From NCBI GenBank assembly GCA_017518785.1, contig JAFWUA010000060.1, forward strand, positions 1 through 17,335: a stretch of DNA of 17,335 bases, read 5' to 3'. The translations under genes and the position numbers were made by a program. The stretch is from Neisseriaceae bacterium. Lineage in GTDB: Bacteria > Pseudomonadota > Gammaproteobacteria > Burkholderiales > Neisseriaceae. Positions 1 through 6,662 of the stretch are shown piece after piece. A model generated the notes under the pieces. The model did not search any database and had not been told where the DNA came from. It saw only the letters and a list, made by a program, of their open reading frames with translations. Each line of letters begins with the position of its first letter. Positions within the stretch are counted from its first letter, which is position 1.

Positions 1-216
1 GTGTCCATTTTGAGCGGCTTTTTCATACCAATAAAAAGCCTGTTGCGGATTTTCTTCGACACTGCGTGCAAATTCATACATTTGTGCCAAACGATATTGA
101 GCCTGAACACAATTTTTATGTGCTAACTCAAAAAAGATATTAAAAGCGGCAAAATAATTTTTTTTCTTAAATTCATTTTCTGCTTGTTGTAATTCATCAA
201 TATATTGTTCGTCCAT
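1..216 (-). CDS. Sel1-like repeat protein, N-terminal part (gene runs off the window)
   Basis: An open frame starts at the ATG at 216-214 and reads leftward for 72 codons to the window edge without a stop. The visible protein begins MDEQYIDELQQAENEF and includes AQYRLAQMYEFA followed by AFYWYEKAAQNGH. These are the A..LG.MY and A..WY.KAA.qGh signatures of Sel1-like (TPR-type) repeats, which form helical hairpins for protein-protein contacts. No signal peptide is visible. A ribosome-binding site (AAAGGTAA) lies about 7 bases upstream and overlaps the stop of the preceding gene, which ends only 9 bases away, so the two are very likely co-transcribed. The partner and the cellular role cannot be inferred from this fragment. 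Confidence 0.8.
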   Translation of the reverse strand, partial: MDEQYIDELQQAENEFKKKNYFAAFNIFFELAHKNCVQAQYRLAQMYEFARSVEENPQQAFYWYEKAAQNGH

Positions 217-225
217 TATTTACCT

Positions 226-873
226 TTACATTATTTTTTCAGGCTGCCTGAAAGGTGATTGTGCAAAGCATTCTTGTTTGCTCATTGCTCCAAGATTTTT
301 AACTTCACGAAAATGATATACAATCGGATTTTGGCGATATTCCACAATCACACAATCGCCTTTTCGTGTATTAGGTTGTGTGCGGAACTCATGCCTATTT
401 CCACACGACTTAATTAGCCGTGTATCATCAAATGAGATAAAATCTTTACGATGATTATCGGGTTCCACAAATGCGTTAGCGGTTACAACATAACCATTGC
501 TAAACTTCAACATAAGACAAGCAAATGCAAAAACAGAAGCAGTAACAAATATGGAACAGAACAAAGACACTGATGTCCATATCTCGCTTTCATCTGTTTT
601 GCCAAAGTTCATAGTGAAATTAAGCCCCTGTTTTGTTTCACTGAAAAGTTTATTGATATGTTTATTCATTATAATAATTGCAAATACGGTCAGCGGAACA
701 GATATAACTAATATAGCAAAAAACGACTGTGCAAAGTAATTAGAAACAAAAGCAAATATTAAAAGAGCGGCAAAACTAACGATTACAGCAATAGATACTA
801 TGTTTTCACGAGTAGATGATGTTGCAAAGACATAGTTCAGTTTTTTCATGTCTTCTTCACGATAATGTGCCAT
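226..873 (-). CDS. hypothetical three-helix membrane protein
   Basis: I do not recognise this protein. It has three hydrophobic segments at about residues 27-47, 51-71 and 103-124 (numbered from the upstream ATG at 879), then a polar C-terminal part of about 90 residues containing two cysteines. Two ATGs are possible. The one at 879 sits 1-2 bases from the run AAAGGGGGA, too close to be used well. The one at 873 (codon 3) has normal spacing, so I choose it, giving 215 residues. The last codons (FRQPE) contain a perfect copy of the DUS AGGCTGCCTGAA. The gene is followed after 9 bases by the Sel1-repeat gene in the same orientation. The pairing could suggest an accessory surface or stress module, but nothing in the sequence proves a function. 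Confidence 0.6.
   Translation of the reverse strand: MAHYREEDMKKLNYVFATSSTRENIVSIAVIVSFAALLIFAFVSNYFAQSFFAILVISVPLTVFAIIIMNKHINKLFSETKQGLNFTMNFGKTDESEIWTSVSLFCSIFVTASVFAFACLMLKFSNGYVVTANAFVEPDNHRKDFISFDDTRLIKSCGNRHEFRTQPNTRKGDCVIVEYRQNPIVYHFREVKNLGAMSKQECFAQSPFRQPEKIM
241..252 (+). repeat. DNA uptake sequence, AGGCTGCCTGAA spelling
   Basis: Exact AGGCTGCCTGAA, a published DUS dialect associated with Simonsiella-type Neisseriaceae. It lies inside the 3' end of the membrane protein gene. It is the only perfect copy of this spelling I found in the window. Confidence 0.75.
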
Positions 874-889
874 TTTCATTCCCCCTTTT

Positions 890-901
890 AGTCTGCCAGA
901 A
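890..901 (+). repeat. variant DUS-like word AGTCTGCCAGAA
   Basis: One base away (position 9) from the dominant word AGTCTGCCGGAA. It lies directly upstream of the membrane protein gene. Confidence 0.5.
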
Positions 902-949
902 AAGATTGAAGTATTATATTACACTCACTTTTGTTTGTGATATTTGCAT

Positions 950-961
950 AGACTGCCTGAA
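950..961 (+). repeat. variant DUS-like word AGACTGCCTGAA
   Basis: One base away from AGGCTGCCTGAA. It keeps the CTG core at positions 8-10 that the dominant word of this window lacks. It lies within the 3' end of the truncated efflux gene. Confidence 0.5.
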
Positions 962-971
962 ATCACGGCTT

Positions 972-985
972 CCCCCCCCCACCCC
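972..985 (+). repeat. homopolymer tract C9-A-C4 (G4-T-G9 in the coding strand)
   Basis: Nine consecutive C at 972-980, then A and four more C. On the coding strand of the truncated efflux gene this reads GGGG-T-GGGGGGGGG. It falls at the ALGWGGE segment near the C-terminus. Loss of one G would give a stop two codons later, and gain of one G would give a different tail. Tracts of this length are prone to slipped-strand changes. Confidence 0.7.
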
Positions 986-1504
986 AACGCTCGATAGAGT
1001 GCAATCGTGCTTAAATGGCGGTCTCGATTTGTATTGATTTGTTCTTGTTCAATGGCAATCTCATCTAATTTGGCTCGCAAAACTTCATTGTATAGGGCGT
1101 AGCCATTTGTAAATAAATGCTTTTGGGCATTGTAGCGTTGTTTTGCCGTTGTGTTTGCCGTGCCTAATTGTTGTGTGCGTTTGTCTAATAGAATCCGTGT
1201 GTGATATGCCGTATCCACTTCTTGCAAAGCGTTTAATATTTCTTGCTGATAATCTGCCATAGCGGCGTTCAATTCGGCTTCTTTGGCTGAAATATTGTGC
1301 TTTATGCGACCTGCGGTAAAAATTGGCACTTGCACGCCTGCGTTAAACAGCGTGCCACTAAAATTCACACCGTCCGTAGATAAGCCGATTTTGCCTGTTT
1401 CGCTCAAAAATTGCATGGTAAAGCGGAGCAGTAAATCCGTTTTGGCAGACGCAACAGATGCTGTAAATTATGTAGATGCTGTTGTAAATGTATATAATGG
1501 TTTT

Positions 1505-1547
1505 AGTCTGCCGGAAAAGTGATAAATTAAAATATTTCCGGCAGACT
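1505..1547. terminator. inverted pair of DUS-like words, probable terminator of glnD
   Basis: AGTCTGCCGGAA (+) at 1505-1516 faces its reverse complement at 1536-1547. The arms form a 12-bp perfect stem around a 19-base AT-rich loop. The right arm begins one base after the glnD stop codon. On the glnD strand the stem is followed by only a short A-rich stretch, so it is not a classical U-tract terminator. Inverted DUS pairs commonly act as terminators in Neisseriaceae. Confidence 0.65.
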
Positions 1548-4097
1548 TTAAGGATTAGTCATGGCTTCGAGCAATGCTTTTTTTAGAGAGGTCTGTTTGT
1601 TTAAATCAGTTAACATGGGTGCATAGATTAAAAAACTATCCTCGACACGTTCGTCCAAAGTATTAATTTTTGCATGGCGAATGTCTATACCAAAATCAGA
1701 TAAAGTTTCTGCTATATCTGCTAATAAACCTCGTCTATTCCCAACTACAATTTGTAAGGTAAAGCAACCTATATCTTCTTCATCTTCTGAAAAAGAAATT
1801 TGTGGCACAATAGGTAGGTGTCGTGTTCTACGGCTTTGATTAAATGGAATTTTTTTGTAATTAATTTCTATATTTTTTTCCATTAGCAATTGTAATCCAT
1901 TTTGTAAATCACCTTTGATGCGATTGTAATCTTCTGAATTAAATTGAGATGGTGCATATAGATAAAATGTATCCAATATAAATCCGTGTTCAGTTAAATA
2001 AGCACGAGCCTGCACAATATCTAATAATAAATAACCAAATAATCTACACAGACTAGCAAATAAACGAGCACGATTAGGCAAATAAACCATTACTTTAAAT
2101 AAACCATCATTATGACAAGTAATAGCAATATGAGGTTCAGTGGAAGTATGGGCTATTTCATTCATATGCCAAACTATTTCATCTGCTTCGTGACGAACAA
2201 AGTAAGCATCTCCCAATTGCAATGGTAATTTTTTTGCCGTAGGTATATCATTTATTATTGATAATGCTAATTGACGGCGATGTTCAACTATAACCGATTT
2301 ATCAGGACTCTTTCCATTAAGATATTCTAAAGCAGATTGAAAAAATTGTTTAAATAATCCTGCTTTCCAACTATTCCAAATAACAGGATTAGTACCTCTA
2401 ACATCAGCTACGGTTAAAAGATATAATGCAGTTAATTTTTCAGGAGTATCTACAATTTGACAAAAATTAGCAATTATTTCAATATTATTAATATCTTCTT
2501 TTTGTGAAGTTAATGATAATAGTAAATGATTTTTTACTAACCATATCAATAAATCACTTTCTTCTTTATTTAAGAAATGTTCTTTGGCAAATTTTTCTGC
2601 TTCTATTGCTCCTAATAGTTCATGATTACCGCCTCTTCCCTTTGAAATATCATGAAAAAAAGCTGCTAAATATAAAATATCTTTGCGTTCAAAATTATGC
2701 ATTAGAGCTGATGCAAAAGGTAATTCATGTGCATATTCTTCTTTTGACATACGACGTAAATTACGTACCACAGTTAGTATATGATCATCAACTGGATAAA
2801 TATGAAATAAATCATGTTGTAATAATCCAATAATTCTATCAAATGCTGGTAGATATTTCCCCAAAACACCATATAAATTAAGAATACGTAATATTTGTGT
2901 TAAACGTGATTGATTTCTAAAAATTTCAATGAATAAACGACGATTTTCAGGGATACGGCGAAAATGTCGTTCAATTTTTTGAGCTTCGTCCCACCATAAA
3001 CGTAAAGTATGTGGTTCTATGCCGACTAAATCTTTATTTTCTTGGAATAACCTAATTAAATGGAAAATATGACTATTTTTACGCTTAAATAAATTATTAT
3101 CTCGCACTGCTAATAAATTTCCTCTTTGTTCATAATCATCGTTAATATGCTTAATTGTTGTAGCTTCACCTGATACTCTGTTTTTTAACATTGGCAATAA
3201 AATACCATCTAATTGTTTGACAGATTTACTTGCACGATAAAACATTTTCATCAATTTTTCGCTTTTTAGAGTTGTTGAATCATCGTATAAATTTAGCATT
3301 TCTGCAATTTTATTTTGATAGTCAAACAATAATCTTTCTTCTGCACGACCAGCTACATGGTGTAAATACATTCTAATTCGTGCCAAAGTTTGATAACTAC
3401 GCATCAATAATGTAGCTTCGCGACGAGTTATAATTCCTCTTCCAACCAAAGCGTGAAAATTATCAGGTAAATGTTGTACTTTGGCTAACCATATTAAAGT
3501 ATGAATATCACGCAAACCACCAGGGCAAGTTTTAATATTAGGTTCTAAAAGACTGCCGGAACCTTGTGAATGATTATGTCTATTAATTAATTCTGATATT
3601 TTACCATCAATAAAAGTGGATATATTTCTTTGTTGATTTAATTGGTTTAAAAAAGATTCTGCAATAGATTGATTACCACATAAAAAACGTGATTCTAAAA
3701 AAGCAGTATCTCCTGTTAAATCATTTTGTGCTGATAATAGTAACTCTGATATGCTGCCTACTTTGGGTGATGGTGAAAATTTCCAATCCCACATGGTTTG
3801 AATTAATGATTCTATATCTGAACGTTCCTTATCTGATATTTGATTTGCAAAAATTATGGAAAAATCTGTGTCAGAAAAAGGATATAATTCGCGTCTGCCA
3901 AATCCGCCAGTTGCTAATAAACAAGCATTATTACTTGTTATAAAATGATTATAAAGAAAAGAAATAGTTTCATCATATAATTGACATTTATTGGCGAAAA
4001 AAACTTGCCAATCATTTCTTGTGTGAAAGCTACTTAATAATGCACTATTACATTGTGAAAAATTTTGATATATTTGTTTAATAGATAAATTATTCAT
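1548..4097 (-). CDS. glnD: bifunctional [protein-PII] uridylyltransferase / uridylyl-removing enzyme
   Basis: GlnD uridylylates PII (GlnB/GlnK) when glutamine is low and removes the UMP when it is high, so it sets glutamine synthetase activity and nitrogen control in the cytoplasm. The 849-residue length is normal. The nucleotidyltransferase motif GGFGRREL...SDTD is at residues 64-78. The central region has KTCPGGLRDIHT (189-200). The HD phosphohydrolase domain has AAFFHDISKGRGGNH, with H482-D483. Two ACT domains end the protein: the first around RLFASLCRLFGYLLLDI, the second around NRRGLLADIAETLSDFGIDI in the last 80 residues. The start ATG has only a modest AAGAT-type ribosome-binding site. 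A variant DUS (AGACTGCCGGAA) is embedded at 3550-3561. The gene is bounded downstream by an inverted DUS pair and upstream, after 53 bases, by a small membrane protein gene on the same strand. Confidence 0.97.
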   Translation of the reverse strand: MNNLSIKQIYQNFSQCNSALLSSFHTRNDWQVFFANKCQLYDETISFLYNHFITSNNACLLATGGFGRRELYPFSDTDFSIIFANQISDKERSDIESLIQTMWDWKFSPSPKVGSISELLLSAQNDLTGDTAFLESRFLCGNQSIAESFLNQLNQQRNISTFIDGKISELINRHNHSQGSGSLLEPNIKTCPGGLRDIHTLIWLAKVQHLPDNFHALVGRGIITRREATLLMRSYQTLARIRMYLHHVAGRAEERLLFDYQNKIAEMLNLYDDSTTLKSEKLMKMFYRASKSVKQLDGILLPMLKNRVSGEATTIKHINDDYEQRGNLLAVRDNNLFKRKNSHIFHLIRLFQENKDLVGIEPHTLRLWWDEAQKIERHFRRIPENRRLFIEIFRNQSRLTQILRILNLYGVLGKYLPAFDRIIGLLQHDLFHIYPVDDHILTVVRNLRRMSKEEYAHELPFASALMHNFERKDILYLAAFFHDISKGRGGNHELLGAIEAEKFAKEHFLNKEESDLLIWLVKNHLLLSLTSQKEDINNIEIIANFCQIVDTPEKLTALYLLTVADVRGTNPVIWNSWKAGLFKQFFQSALEYLNGKSPDKSVIVEHRRQLALSIINDIPTAKKLPLQLGDAYFVRHEADEIVWHMNEIAHTSTEPHIAITCHNDGLFKVMVYLPNRARLFASLCRLFGYLLLDIVQARAYLTEHGFILDTFYLYAPSQFNSEDYNRIKGDLQNGLQLLMEKNIEINYKKIPFNQSRRTRHLPIVPQISFSEDEEDIGCFTLQIVVGNRRGLLADIAETLSDFGIDIRHAKINTLDERVEDSFLIYAPMLTDLNKQTSLKKALLEAMTNP
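3550..3561 (+). repeat. variant DUS-like word AGACTGCCGGAA inside glnD
   Basis: It differs from AGTCTGCCGGAA only at position 3. It encodes the GSLL segment near residue 182 of GlnD on the opposite strand. Confidence 0.55.
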
Positions 4098-4150
4098 AAT
4101 AATATCTTATATGGTTGTTAATAGTGGTATTAGATTATACTTTTGATAAT

Positions 4151-4339
4151 TTACTTATTTTTTCCTAATAATAAAAGTGATAGTATTTGCCCAAACATTG
4201 CTAATATTGCTGGAAGTATAAAAGCAAAGGATAGACGGCGGTAGCCGTATACGTATAATATAGTAGCACCTAATACACATAATATAAATAATAATGTGGT
4301 TAATGCTAATATGATTAAATAATGATGCCTAATCTTCAT
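4151..4339 (-). CDS. small two-helix membrane protein
   Basis: A 62-residue open frame with two strong hydrophobic segments at about residues 8-30 and 35-58, a basic start (MKIRHHY) and a basic tail (GKNK). This is the pattern of a small inner-membrane protein. A possible ribosome-binding site (TAGGAAAT) lies about 10 bases upstream of the ATG. It ends 53 bases before glnD on the same strand and could share its transcript. I do not recognise the family. A chance frame cannot be excluded, but the clean helix-loop-helix layout favours a real gene. Confidence 0.6.
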   Translation of the reverse strand: MKIRHHYLIILALTTLLFILCVLGATILYVYGYRRLSFAFILPAILAMFGQILSLLLLGKNK

Positions 4340-4773
4340 TTGCTATAATTTCCTATTGGCAGATTTGCAATCCAAGTGAAAAATAAGTCATGAGCATAAG
4401 TGTTCATTAGTATGGTGTAATTAGATTCTTCCAAAACAAAACTATAACTGAACAAATAATAAACGTTTCTCCCCAAGTATCTTACACCAAAAAACAACGA
4501 GAAAACATAATAATTTTGCGTTTTTATGCTATGGCAATGGAGAGATTAGTGTTTTAGTATGTGCTCGATAACATAAATCATTGTCGAAGAAAACAAAGTT
4601 TATGCGAAGCCAAAGTTTGTTTTGGTTGGCACGAATATCTTACAAGGTCTTTTATGGGGAAAATTTGCACTTGGTTTGATAATGTTCTTTTAATGTTATT
4701 TTCCGGCAGACTATTTGATAACACAATTATTTCTAAATGTTATTTTTGTGAGAATTTTTTGATTTCTTTACTA
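4340..4773. other. 434-bp intergenic region between the small membrane gene and the tRNA cluster
   Basis: No gene I can support. A plus-strand frame runs from about 4411 to a TAG at 4555 and continues in the same frame from 4561 to 4785, where it enters tRNA-His. The translated product resembles nothing I know and the only later start is a GTG, so it is at best a decayed gene. One perfect DUS-like word lies at 4701-4712. I see no clear hairpin with a U-tract downstream of the tRNA genes. Confidence 0.5.
4701..4712 (-). repeat. DUS-like word AGTCTGCCGGAA
   Basis: Perfect copy, intergenic, flanked by TTTT on the plus strand (AAAA after the word on its own strand). Confidence 0.7.
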
Positions 4774-4850
4774 TGGGGTGACTGATGGGGCTCGAACCCA
4801 CGACCGCTGGAATCACAATCCAGAGCTCTACCAACTGAGCTACAGTCACC
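4774..4850 (-). tRNA. tRNA-His (anticodon GUG)
   Basis: Complete cloverleaf on the minus strand. The acceptor is GTGACTG/CAGTCAC with an extra 5' G (G-1, base 4850) opposite discriminator C, the hallmark of tRNA-His. The D arm is GCTC...GAGC, the anticodon stem is CTGGA/TCCAG around TTGTGAT, and the T arm is GTGGG-TTCGAGC-CCCAT. The 3' CCA is encoded (4774-4776). It is the last gene of the Pro-Arg-His cluster. Confidence 0.96.
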
Positions 4851-4874
4851 ATCGAGGTTAAAATTCTGTATGAA

Positions 4875-4951
4875 TGGCGCGCCCGACAGGACTCGAACCT
4901 GTAACCCCCGGCTTAGAAGGCCGGTGCTCTATCCGGTTGAGCTACGGGCGC
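4875..4951 (-). tRNA. tRNA-Arg (anticodon UCU)
   Basis: Cloverleaf on the minus strand. The acceptor is GCGCCCG paired with CGGGCGC, the anticodon stem is CCGGC/GCCGG around CTTCTAA (anticodon TCT), and the T loop is TTCGAGT. The 3' CCA is encoded. It reads AGA (and AGG) codons. It is the middle gene of the cluster, 24 bases from tRNA-His and 31 from tRNA-Pro. Confidence 0.96.
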
Positions 4952-4982
4952 ATTACCGAATGCGAGGGGGGATTGAATTTGA

Positions 4983-5060
4983 TGGTCGGGGCGGTGGGAT
5001 TCGAACTCACGACCCTCTGCTCCCAAAGCAGATGCGCTAACCGGGCTGCGCTACGCCCCG
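4983..5060 (-). tRNA. tRNA-Pro (anticodon UGG)
   Basis: Cloverleaf on the minus strand. The acceptor is CGGGGCG/CGCCCCG, the D arm is GCGC...GCGC, the anticodon stem is TCTGC/GCAGA around TTTGGGA (anticodon TGG), the T loop is TTCGAAT, and an encoded CCA follows discriminator A. It is the first gene of the cluster, directly behind the promoter at 5074-5102. Confidence 0.96.
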
Positions 5061-5073
5061 ACAACAAACCGCT

Positions 5074-5102
5074 ATTGTATGAATTATTTATATTCTTGTC
5101 AA
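5074..5102 (-). promoter_or_regulatory. sigma70-type promoter of the tRNA-Pro-Arg-His cluster
   Basis: On the minus strand, TTGACA (5102-5097), a 17-base spacer and TACAAT (5079-5074). This is a perfect -35 and a 5/6 match at -10. Transcription would start near 5067, just before the tRNA-Pro 5' end. It is the best promoter in the window. Confidence 0.85.
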
Positions 5103-5182
5103 GATATTTTGCAAAAAAGATTGTTAAAAATTTTTTAAAAAGTAATTTTTAATAATAAAAACAAGATGTAATTGATTAGAAA

Positions 5183-5194
5183 AGTCTGCCGGAA
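5183..5194 (+). repeat. DUS-like word AGTCTGCCGGAA
   Basis: Perfect copy lying 7 bases beyond the stop of the LysE-family gene, between it and the tRNA promoter. Confidence 0.7.
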
Positions 5195-5201
5195 AAATTA
5201 T

Positions 5202-5832
5202 TTAGGATAGAAAATAGCGTAGTGACAGCACAATTCCAAGCACACCAATCAATATCAACACCACATCGCTAATAATGCTGATGTAAAACTTAAAAGAGCT
5301 AATGCGTTTGCTATTCATTAGCAAGGCATACAATGATAATAGGCTAAAATCCAATAAAATCCATAGACAGGTCAAAATAAGTAAGCTGAAACTTGCGTTA
5401 GTTGTAATGCCAATGAATTGCGGAAAAAATGCCATAAAGAAAATCACGTCTTTGGGATTGGCAATTGCTACGGCAAAACCTTGCAAGAACATGTTTTTAT
5501 TGTTTTGAGGCAAGATTGTTGTTTGTTGATTAAAATGTTTGCGATATTTGATGTCTGAAAAATAGGGCATGAGAGCCTAAATAAAAAATAAAAATCGAAC
5601 CGATGAATGATAAAACTGTTAGTAGCGATTCAGAAATATGAATCATGCCTAAAATCATGGCGACTGCTATTCCGATTAAAATTAAGGAAGATAAATTTGT
5701 GCCGAAAATGGTTAGCAGTGCATTTTTAAAACCACTTTGGGCGTTTCTTAATACTAAAGCACAAACCGGACCTGGTGTAATAATAAAAATAAAAACAGAT
5801 AGTAAATAGGCTAAAAGTAATTGATAATTCAT
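5202..5832 (-). pseudogene. LysE/RhtB-family amino-acid exporter, single-base frameshift
   Basis: Two overlapping minus-strand frames together make one normal LysE/RhtB exporter of about 203-205 residues. The first half starts at ATG 5832 (MNYQLLLAYLLSVF), contains the family motif ITPGPVCALVL and reaches FYLGSHALFF, then stops at 5530. The second half, in another frame, holds GFAVAIANPKDVIFFMAFFPQFI and the C-terminal helices, ending at 5202. Removing one T from the TTTT run (AAAA at 5532-5535 on the plus strand) joins them as QTF-NQQTT. These inner-membrane permeases export amino acids or related metabolites. A ribosome-binding site (AAGG) lies 8 bases before ATG 5832. That ATG overlaps the repaired stop of the upstream YqcI/YcgG gene (ATGA). 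The shift may be real decay, phase variation or a sequencing error. Confidence 0.8.
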
Positions 5833-6553
5833 TTTATAACCTTGAATGGGCATTTTTCTAAATTTTTTGTATTGGGTTCTGAAAGTGTGTATTGCTTCCA
5901 CTCTAAATTGTTAGCATCACCAAAAAAGCCAAGCTCACTTGGAATGATGCCATTGTTATATTCAGATACTCGTTTTCGTATTAGTGTTCTTGTATTAAAT
6001 CCTTTTTTGTGTTGTTAGGGGCGACAAAATCAAAATTTTCTCTTGGATTTACTATGAATGTGATGTTATCTCCTAAATTTCTATTTTTGAGAACGATGTG
6101 GTGAGGACAGCTTACATTAAAGAAAAGTTGTACTTTGTTAAAACAAAAAGTAAAACCGCTCGATTGAGGATCTTTTGGAATGTCATCAATCCAATTTTCA
6201 GGATCGTTTTGATGAAGATGGTTTATTTTCTTCCAAGCAAAAACATGTTCATCGAATAATGTAGTAAATTTTTGTTCAAAAAATATAACCAAAGGATTTC
6301 TAATTCTATCTTTTACATTGGTACTTTTAACGAAATTGGTGTATTCCAATATCCCATCAGTGAGTATGGAGTTTGTATTTTTATCCACAAATAAAAATAA
6401 TATTCCCTTTGAATTGAAAGAGCTTAATGCAAAAATACATGGAAATTTTTTATTAATTAATTGATTATTAAATTGTTCTAATACGATTTTTTGCCAATTA
6501 GACAGAGATGACGAAAATATTTTTTTTTGTTCAATTAGAAATTTAAAATTCAT
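5829..6553 (-). pseudogene. YqcI/YcgG-family protein, single-base frameshift near the 3' end
   Basis: The frame from ATG 6553 runs 190 residues to a stop at 5981. It shows the YqcI/YcgG pattern: WQKIVLEQFNNQL, FPCIFA, then LHQNDPENWIDDIPKDP, FTFCFN, NVSCPHH and IVNPRENFDF. The normal family ending is present in the next frame (TRTLIRKRVSEYN, IPSELGFFGD, LEWKQYTL), ending in TGA at 5831-5829. Adding one A to the A6 run (T6 at 6003-6008 on the plus strand) joins the two into about 241 residues, the usual family length. Some family members, such as GntA of guanitoxin biosynthesis, are heme-dependent N-hydroxylases; whether this one is cannot be told. A good ribosome-binding site (AGAGGAAA) precedes the start. 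The repaired stop overlaps the start of the LysE exporter, suggesting a make-and-export pair. Confidence 0.8.
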
Positions 6554-6600
6554 ATTTTTTCCTCTTATATCATCATGTTTTTATATGTAATAGCACCATT

Positions 6601-6639
6601 TTCCGGCAGATCTTATATTTGTTAGATAGTCTGCCGGAA
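6601..6639. terminator. inverted DUS-like pair downstream of prmA
   Basis: TTTTCCGGCAGA (from 6599) pairs with TCTGCCGGAAAA (to 6641), a 12-bp stem enclosing about 19 bases. The right arm (6628-6639) is a perfect AGTCTGCCGGAA and the left arm (6601-6612) is a one-base variant. It starts 21 bases past the prmA stop and ends 47 bases before the YqcI/YcgG start, so it probably separates the two transcription units. Confidence 0.65.
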
Positions 6640-6662
6640 AATAATTTAAATATAGATGTTAT

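Larger units (their letters stand above)
925..1467 (-). pseudogene. 3' remnant of a NodT/TolC-family outer-membrane efflux gene
   Basis: The frame is open from 1467 to a TGA at 925 and matches only the C-terminal third of NodT-family outer-membrane factors. It contains the strand and turn region FNAGVQVPIFTAGRI, the long helix EAELNAAMADYQQEILNALQEVD, a second helix around NEVLRAKLDEIAIEQ, and the typical end TIALYRALG. Resemblance to the family starts near VASAKTDLLLRFT, upstream of the first ATG (1416), and stops at about 1455-1467, where an in-frame TAA follows. A full-length member has about 450-480 residues (compare the intact gene at 10679-12058), so the signal peptide, the first repeat and most of the barrel are missing. 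Base composition looks less AT-rich than the neighbours. I infer a decayed, possibly imported gene. Confidence 0.8.

Noticed and set aside
2504..2833. Plus-strand frame of 109 codons inside glnD
   Set aside because: Shadow of the intact, fully conserved glnD reading frame. The same applies to the frame at 3689-3943.
4561..4785. Plus-strand frame of 74 codons after a GTG
   Set aside because: No ribosome-binding site, no recognisable motif, an in-frame stop just upstream, and it runs into tRNA-His. At most a decayed gene.
4874..5152. Plus-strand open frame across the tRNA genes, 92 codons
   Set aside because: It is antisense to tRNA-Arg and tRNA-Pro and its translation (ARPTGLEPVTPGLEGRC) is the well-known artefact of translated tRNA genes.
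5530..5901. Longer start (MEAIHTFRTQYKKF...) for the first half of the LysE exporter
   Set aside because: The extra N-terminal residues are the out-of-frame 3' end of the YqcI/YcgG gene. ATG 5832 has a ribosome-binding site and begins at the family's first helix.
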